Shown here piece after piece: positions 5,086 to 7,834 of a DNA stretch of 7,834 nucleotides. Location: positions 1-7,834 of the forward strand of contig JALOPD010000161.1 in assembly GCA_025454075.1 (NCBI GenBank), written 5' to 3'. Under the pieces are notes generated by a model. That model saw only the letters and a program-made list of their open reading frames with translations, was not told the origin of the DNA and made no database searches. Source of the stretch: Desulfobacterales bacterium. Its GTDB lineage: Bacteria; Desulfobacterota; Desulfobacteria; Desulfobacterales; UBA2174_A. The number at the start of each line of letters is the position of its first letter. The first letter of the stretch is position 1. Both the position numbers and the translations under genes were made by a program.

Positions 5086-7017
5086 ATGGCCCGCGTGCGG
5101 ATTCTGCCTGAGATCCTCTCGAACAAAATCGCCGCCGGCGAGGTGGTGGAGCGGCCGGCCTCGGCGGTGAAGGAGCTGGTGGAAAACGCGCTCGACGCCG
5201 GGGCCACGCGCATCCTGATCGACATCGAGCAGGGCGGCCGCGGCCTGCTGCGGGTGGCCGACAACGGGGCCGGCATGAGCAGGGACGATGCGCTGCTCGC
5301 AGTCGAGCGCTACGCCACGAGCAAGCTCGCCGCGGACGAGGACCTTTTCAACATCCGCACCCTGGGTTTCCGCGGCGAAGCGCTGCCGAGCATCGCCGCG
5401 GTCTCGCGTTTTTCGCTCGTGACCCGCGAGGCGGGCGCCGACAGCGGCACCGAGATCGTGGTCGAGGGGGGCAGGCTCCTGAACGTGGCCGAGACCGGCG
5501 CCGCTCCGGGCACCATGGTCACGGTGCGCGAGCTCTTCTTCAACACCCCGGCGCGGCTCAAGTTTCTCAAGTCCGTCGGCACCGAGATGGCCCACATCGC
5601 CGACATCGTCTCGGGCATGGCGCTCGCCTGGCCCCAGGTCCAGTTCCGCCTCGCCCACAACGGTCGCATCGTCAAGGACCTGCCCGCCGCCGACCCGCTC
5701 GACCGCGCCGCCGGGGTCCTCGGCGCCAGCCTGCGGGGCGAGCTGCACCCCGTTGCGATGAGCCTGGATGGGGTCACGGTCGCAGGCTGGGTGTCGAGCC
5801 CGCGGGTGCACCGTCGCTCGCCGTCGGCCGTCTTCGTCTTCGTCAACAACCGGCTGGTGCGCGACCGGCTCGTCCAGCACGCCCTGTTCCAGGGCTACAC
5901 CCAGCGGCTGGTAAAGGGGCAGTTTCCGCTCGCGGTCCTCTTCATCGACCTGCCCTGCGACCAGGTGGACGTCAACGTGCACCCGGCCAAGACCGAAGTG
6001 CGCTTCGCGCGCTCGAGCAGCGTGCACGAGGCCGTGCGCCGCGCTGTGGCCCAGACCCTCTACGACACGGACCGGCCTGGTTTCCGGCAAAGGACGCCGG
6101 AAACCAATCGGGTGAGGGAGGGAAACGAAAACTTCAGCGGGCAGCGGCTTGAGGCAGGGAAGGTCGTCCCCGGCAATCGGGTTGAAACGGCCTTCGAACA
6201 TCGCGGCTGGAAGCCGCCCCCACAGGAAGGGCAGGATGCAGGGGACGGGGAGGGTGGTCCCGATGGTGCGGGGGAGAGGGGCTCGGAACATCGCGGCCCC
6301 GCCATGGCGGGGCTCCCACCAAAGGATGAGCTTCCCCGCCTTCAGCCTTCAGCCTTCAGCCTCGAGCCTCCAACCTCCAACCTCCAACCTCCAACCTCCG
6401 GCCTTCAGCCTCAAACCGTCCGCCTCCAGACCGAGTTCTGGGAAAAGCAGGGCTTTGCCGGGATGCGGGTGATCGGCCAGCTGAAAAACGCCTACATCCT
6501 CTGCGAGGCCGAGGACGGACTGGTCCTGATCGACCAGCATGCGGCGCACGAGCGCGTCCTGTATGAGCAGCTCGGCCGCGGAACTGCGGTGGCCTCCCAG
6601 GCGCTGCTCGTGCCCGAGACCGTGGAGCTGGGCTTCCGCGAGGTGGGAGCGCTCGAGGCGGCTATGCCCGCCCTGCGGGAGGCGGGCCTCGAAATAGAGC
6701 CTTTCGGCGGCAACACGGTGGTCGTCAAGGCGGTGCCGGCCCTGCTCGCCGGCCGCGCGGCGGCTCCGCTTGTCCTCGAGCTGGCGGCGGCCGCGGTTGA
6801 AGGCTCAGCCGGCGCGCCCGATCTGCTTGAGCGCTTCCGGCACATCGCCGCCTGCCATGCCGCCATCCGCGCCGGCCAGCTTCTCACCCTGGCGCAGATG
6901 GAAACCATGCTCAAGCAGATCGACGCCTGCGGCAACCTCTCCCACTGCCCCCACGGCCGGCCCACTTGGGTGAAGTACGACATGGGGGTGATCGAGCGGG
7001 CCTTCAAGCGGATTTAG
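5086..7017 (+). CDS. mutL: DNA mismatch repair protein MutL, endonuclease type
   Basis: 643 residues. The ATG at 5086 follows AGGAG (5073-5077, 8 nt spacing) and gives the normal start MARVRILPEILSNKIAAGEVVERP; upstream in-frame codons only translate a REP. The N-terminal GHKL ATPase (about 1-330) has E30/N34 in KELVENALDAGA, D59 in DNGAGM and TLGFRGEALPSIAAVS (92-107). The C-terminal domain (about 450-643) carries the endonuclease signatures: DQHAAHERVLYE (483-494, fitting DQHA-X2-E-X4-E), ACHAAI (589-594), CPHGRP (621-626) and a terminal FKR (640-642). The protein should therefore nick the daughter strand itself, as in bacteria lacking MutH. The linker, about 331-449, is unusual: it encodes an inverted repeat, two REPs and a heptanucleotide array. 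No mutS or miaA neighbour is seen within the window. Confidence 0.97.
   Translation: MARVRILPEILSNKIAAGEVVERPASAVKELVENALDAGATRILIDIEQGGRGLLRVADNGAGMSRDDALLAVERYATSKLAADEDLFNIRTLGFRGEALPSIAAVSRFSLVTREAGADSGTEIVVEGGRLLNVAETGAAPGTMVTVRELFFNTPARLKFLKSVGTEMAHIADIVSGMALAWPQVQFRLAHNGRIVKDLPAADPLDRAAGVLGASLRGELHPVAMSLDGVTVAGWVSSPRVHRRSPSAVFVFVNNRLVRDRLVQHALFQGYTQRLVKGQFPLAVLFIDLPCDQVDVNVHPAKTEVRFARSSSVHEAVRRAVAQTLYDTDRPGFRQRTPETNRVREGNENFSGQRLEAGKVVPGNRVETAFEHRGWKPPPQEGQDAGDGEGGPDGAGERGSEHRGPAMAGLPPKDELPRLQPSAFSLEPPTSNLQPPTSGLQPQTVRLQTEFWEKQGFAGMRVIGQLKNAYILCEAEDGLVLIDQHAAHERVLYEQLGRGTAVASQALLVPETVELGFREVGALEAAMPALREAGLEIEPFGGNTVVVKAVPALLAGRAAAPLVLELAAAAVEGSAGAPDLLERFRHIAACHAAIRAGQLLTLAQMETMLKQIDACGNLSHCPHGRPTWVKYDMGVIERAFKRI
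6078..6106. repeat. 11-bp inverted repeat inside mutL
   Basis: TGGTTTCCGGC (6078-6088) and GCCGGAAACCA (6096-6106) are perfect complements around a 7-nt loop. They lie just past the ATPase domain, about codons 331-341. The sequence is not a REP and has no T-tract. Confidence 0.85.
6200..6223 (-). repeat. REP element inside the mutL linker (copy 1)
   Basis: Minus-oriented REP with the standard stem and loop and one substitution in the GTGGGA flank (GTGGGG). It is read in frame as HRGWKPPPQ (residues 372-380) in the predicted disordered linker. Confidence 0.92.
6290..6319 (-). repeat. REP element inside the mutL linker (copy 2, long-stem variant)
   Basis: Minus-oriented 30-nt variant with the palindrome GCCCCGCCATGGCGGGGC and standard end flanks. 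It is read as HRGPAMAGLPP (residues 402-412). It starts exactly 90 nt after copy 1, so both are in the same codon phase. Confidence 0.92.
6340..6423 (+). repeat. 12-unit heptanucleotide array inside mutL
   Basis: Twelve consecutive 7-bp units: cttcagc x3, ctcgagc, ctccaac x4, ctccggc, cttcagc, ctcaaac and cgtccgc. Three units make 21 nt, so the array encodes four 7-residue repeats, LQPSAFS, LEPPTSN, LQPPTSG and LQPQTVR (residues 419-446). The frame is kept because the unit number is a multiple of three. Confidence 0.95.
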
Positions 7018-7019
7018 GC

Positions 7020-7049
7020 ATCGCGGCCCCGGACCGCCGAGGCTCCCCC
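7020..7049 (-). repeat. Decayed long-stem REP just after mutL
   Basis: Starts 2 nt after the mutL stop. It shares its first 12 nt (ATCGCGGCCCCG) and most of its end with the 6290 copy, but the centre differs. The stem GCCCCGG/CCGAGGC with loop ACCG keeps six of seven pairs, so the folding ability is retained despite sequence change. It lies at the start of the gene-free stretch 7018-7483. Confidence 0.6.
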
Positions 7050-7117
7050 AGGAAAACCGCATTCGAGCTGAATTGCGGGAGAGGGCCACTTCCACGGAAA
7101 TCCCGCCGGAAGGTCGA

Positions 7118-7195
7118 ATCGCGGCTGGAAGCCGCTCCCACGGGGGATAGACCAGGAATTCAATTTCTTTTGTGGGAGCGGCTTCCAGCCGCGAT
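7118..7195. repeat. Diverging REP doublet downstream of mutL
   Basis: A minus-oriented standard REP (7118-7141) and a plus-oriented standard REP (7172-7195), exact reverse complements, are separated by 30 nt. The geometry is nearly the same as the doublets at 4486-4568 and 4990-5066, but the spacer matches theirs only in its final CTTTT. Confidence 0.93.
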
Positions 7196-7242
7196 GTTTA
7201 AGGCCAAGCGCTGCTCCCAGAATAAAGTTTATGCAGTTTTCT

Positions 7243-7274
7243 CGAACCCTTGACCCCTTGACCCCTCGACCCCT
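7243..7274. repeat. Four-unit 8-bp tandem repeat
   Basis: Units cgaaccct, tgacccct, tgacccct and cgacccct lie in direct succession about 18 bp before the porin promoter. The first unit equals one at 544-551, next to the DUF4198 gene. Confidence 0.9.
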
Positions 7275-7291
7275 TTTTCTTTAAAATCCCC

Positions 7292-7320
7292 TTGACTTCA
7301 AAAGTACCCCGGACTAATAT
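7292..7320 (+). promoter_or_regulatory. Sigma70-like promoter for the downstream porin
   Basis: TTGACT (7292-7297) and TAATAT (7315-7320) with an optimal 17-nt spacer. Transcription would start near 7327, leaving a leader of roughly 155 nt before the porin ATG at 7484. Confidence 0.65.
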
Positions 7321-7330
7321 CCCCCCTAAT

Positions 7331-7404
7331 GTGCGGACGACGGGTCATGTTCTTAGGCTTGCATGCCCCGCAGTCCACAAACCCCTCCCTTTGAAAGGAG
7401 GTGT
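7331..7404 (+). promoter_or_regulatory. Structured 5' leader of the porin mRNA
   Basis: Starting within a few bases of the predicted transcript start, GT, GGAC, GGG and CATG (7331-7349) can pair with CATG, CCC, GTCC and AC (7362-7378), giving about 13 bp with small bulges and a 12-nt loop. A second hairpin follows: CCTCC (7384-7388) with GGAGG (7397-7401), which hides a Shine-Dalgarno-like GGAGG. The true ribosome-binding site, AAGGAGG (7468-7474), is separate. No known riboswitch class was recognised. Confidence 0.35.
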
Positions 7405-7483
7405 GAGGGAGAGTCGGGCACACGGCAGGAAATTATTAGGCTTGGCAAAAACCTGTTTTCAATCGTTAAGGAGGATTGAAGAG

Positions 7484-7834
7484 ATGAAGAAACTTATTGC
7501 GGTTCTCGTGGTTCTGCTTTTTGCAGTGCCGGCCATGGCCCAGACGGCCAAGGCTCCGGAGTGGTCGTTCTTCGGCAGCCAGCGCATGGCCACCTTCTAC
7601 ATTGCCGATGATTTCGGCGACGCCACGGTCAACGGCTCCGATGACGACTGGGGTCTGCGCTGGGATTTCCAGGGCAACTCCCGCGTGGGCGCCCGCGTGA
7701 AGGCCGACAAGGTCGGCGGCTACATCGAGCTCGCCCTGACGGCCACCAACGGCGGCGACGGCGGGGACGGCGGGGTCAACACCCGCCGCGCCTTCGGCAC
7801 CTGGAAGTTCTCCGACAACGCCACCCTGAAGGTC
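7484..7834 (+). CDS. Outer-membrane porin (partial, C-terminus outside window)
   Basis: The first 117 residues are present and the gene runs off the right edge. The ATG at 7484 has a strong AAGGAGG (7468-7474) 9 nt upstream. A signal peptide covers residues 1-19 (MKKLIAVLVVLLFAVPAMA, cleavage before QTAK). The mature start shows beta-strand alternation typical of a trimeric porin barrel: WSFFGSQRMATFYIADDF, DDDWGLRWDFQGNSRVGARVKAD, GGYIELALTA and TRRAFGTWKFSDNATLKV. The pattern of a FGSQRMATFY-like first strand, then a WDFQGNSRVGA-like strand and a GTWKF-like strand, resembles porins common in Geobacter relatives. A Gly/Asp-rich loop (NGGDGGDGG) sits near residues 90-98. It is probably transcribed alone from the promoter at 7292-7320. 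The substrate is unknown. Confidence 0.85.
   Translation, partial: MKKLIAVLVVLLFAVPAMAQTAKAPEWSFFGSQRMATFYIADDFGDATVNGSDDDWGLRWDFQGNSRVGARVKADKVGGYIELALTATNGGDGGDGGVNTRRAFGTWKFSDNATLKV

Noticed and set aside
4783..6291. 502-codon open frame on the minus strand across the RAYT and mutL
   Set aside because: It is antisense to two recognisable genes, and its C-terminal part is translated REP. The composition is that of a shadow frame.
6643..6651. REP head GTGGGAGCG inside the mutL C-terminal domain
   Set aside because: Only 9 nt match, no stem follows, and the codons encode an ordinary part of the C-terminal domain; treated as chance.
487..7195. Repeats considered as a CRISPR array
   Set aside because: Copies occur in both orientations at irregular distances, partly inside a gene, with no run of equal unique spacers and no cas genes.
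7118..7195. REP doublet as the rho-independent terminator of mutL
   Set aside because: The stems are followed by ACGG or GTTTAAGG rather than a T-tract in the plus direction. An effect on mRNA ends is possible but not a classical terminator.
7209..7222. Possible REP remnant ending in gctcccag
   Set aside because: Only the last few bases resemble the REP end and no paired stem is visible.
7402..7483. Small upstream ORF from a GTG after GGAGG in the porin leader
   Set aside because: The GTG abuts the GGAGG with no usable spacing and the frame runs into the porin start; no sign of coding selection.

Overview
This window comes from a GC-rich bacterial chromosome. The best guess is a Desulfuromonadales/Geobacter-type deltaproteobacterium (Desulfobacterota). 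The clues are two outer-membrane porins of types I associate with that group, a DUF4198 periplasmic protein, a gatC/gatA pair, an endonuclease-type MutL, and short tandem repeats between genes. This is judged from protein flavour, not from a search.

Layout. Minus strand, 1-1349: a partial coiled-coil outer-membrane porin (LbtU-like) lies downstream of a DUF4198 (COG5266) secreted protein. The pair may form a metal-uptake unit. A divergent intergenic region of about 275 bp carries a hairpin with a T-tract for the minus-strand leader and a candidate promoter for the plus strand. Plus strand, 1626-7017: a membrane-anchored SPOR protein, gatC, gatA (TTG start), a truncated REP-associated tyrosine transposase (RAYT), and mutL. 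From 7018 to 7483 there is no gene, only repeats, a good sigma70-like promoter and a structured leader. A second porin begins at 7484 and runs off the window.

The standout feature is the repeat landscape. At least 11 clear and 2 decayed copies of one REP family (GTGGGA flank, GC-rich stem-loop, CGAT end) occur in 7.8 kb. They occur singly, as a converging pair (REPIN) before gatC, and as diverging doublets with 29-30 nt spacers. One converging pair encloses the truncated RAYT. Stem variants carry paired changes that keep base pairing, which supports conservation of structure. Two REPs, a 12-unit heptanucleotide array and an 11-bp inverted repeat sit inside the mutL reading frame, in the linker between the ATPase and endonuclease domains. 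Other 6-8 bp tandem arrays fill the gatC-gatA gap and the flanks of the porin genes.

The encoded functions are mostly housekeeping: tRNA-dependent amidation (GatCA; gatB is not in the window), mismatch repair (MutL), envelope/peptidoglycan binding (SPOR) and outer-membrane transport. The REP/RAYT system overlays them as the mobile component.
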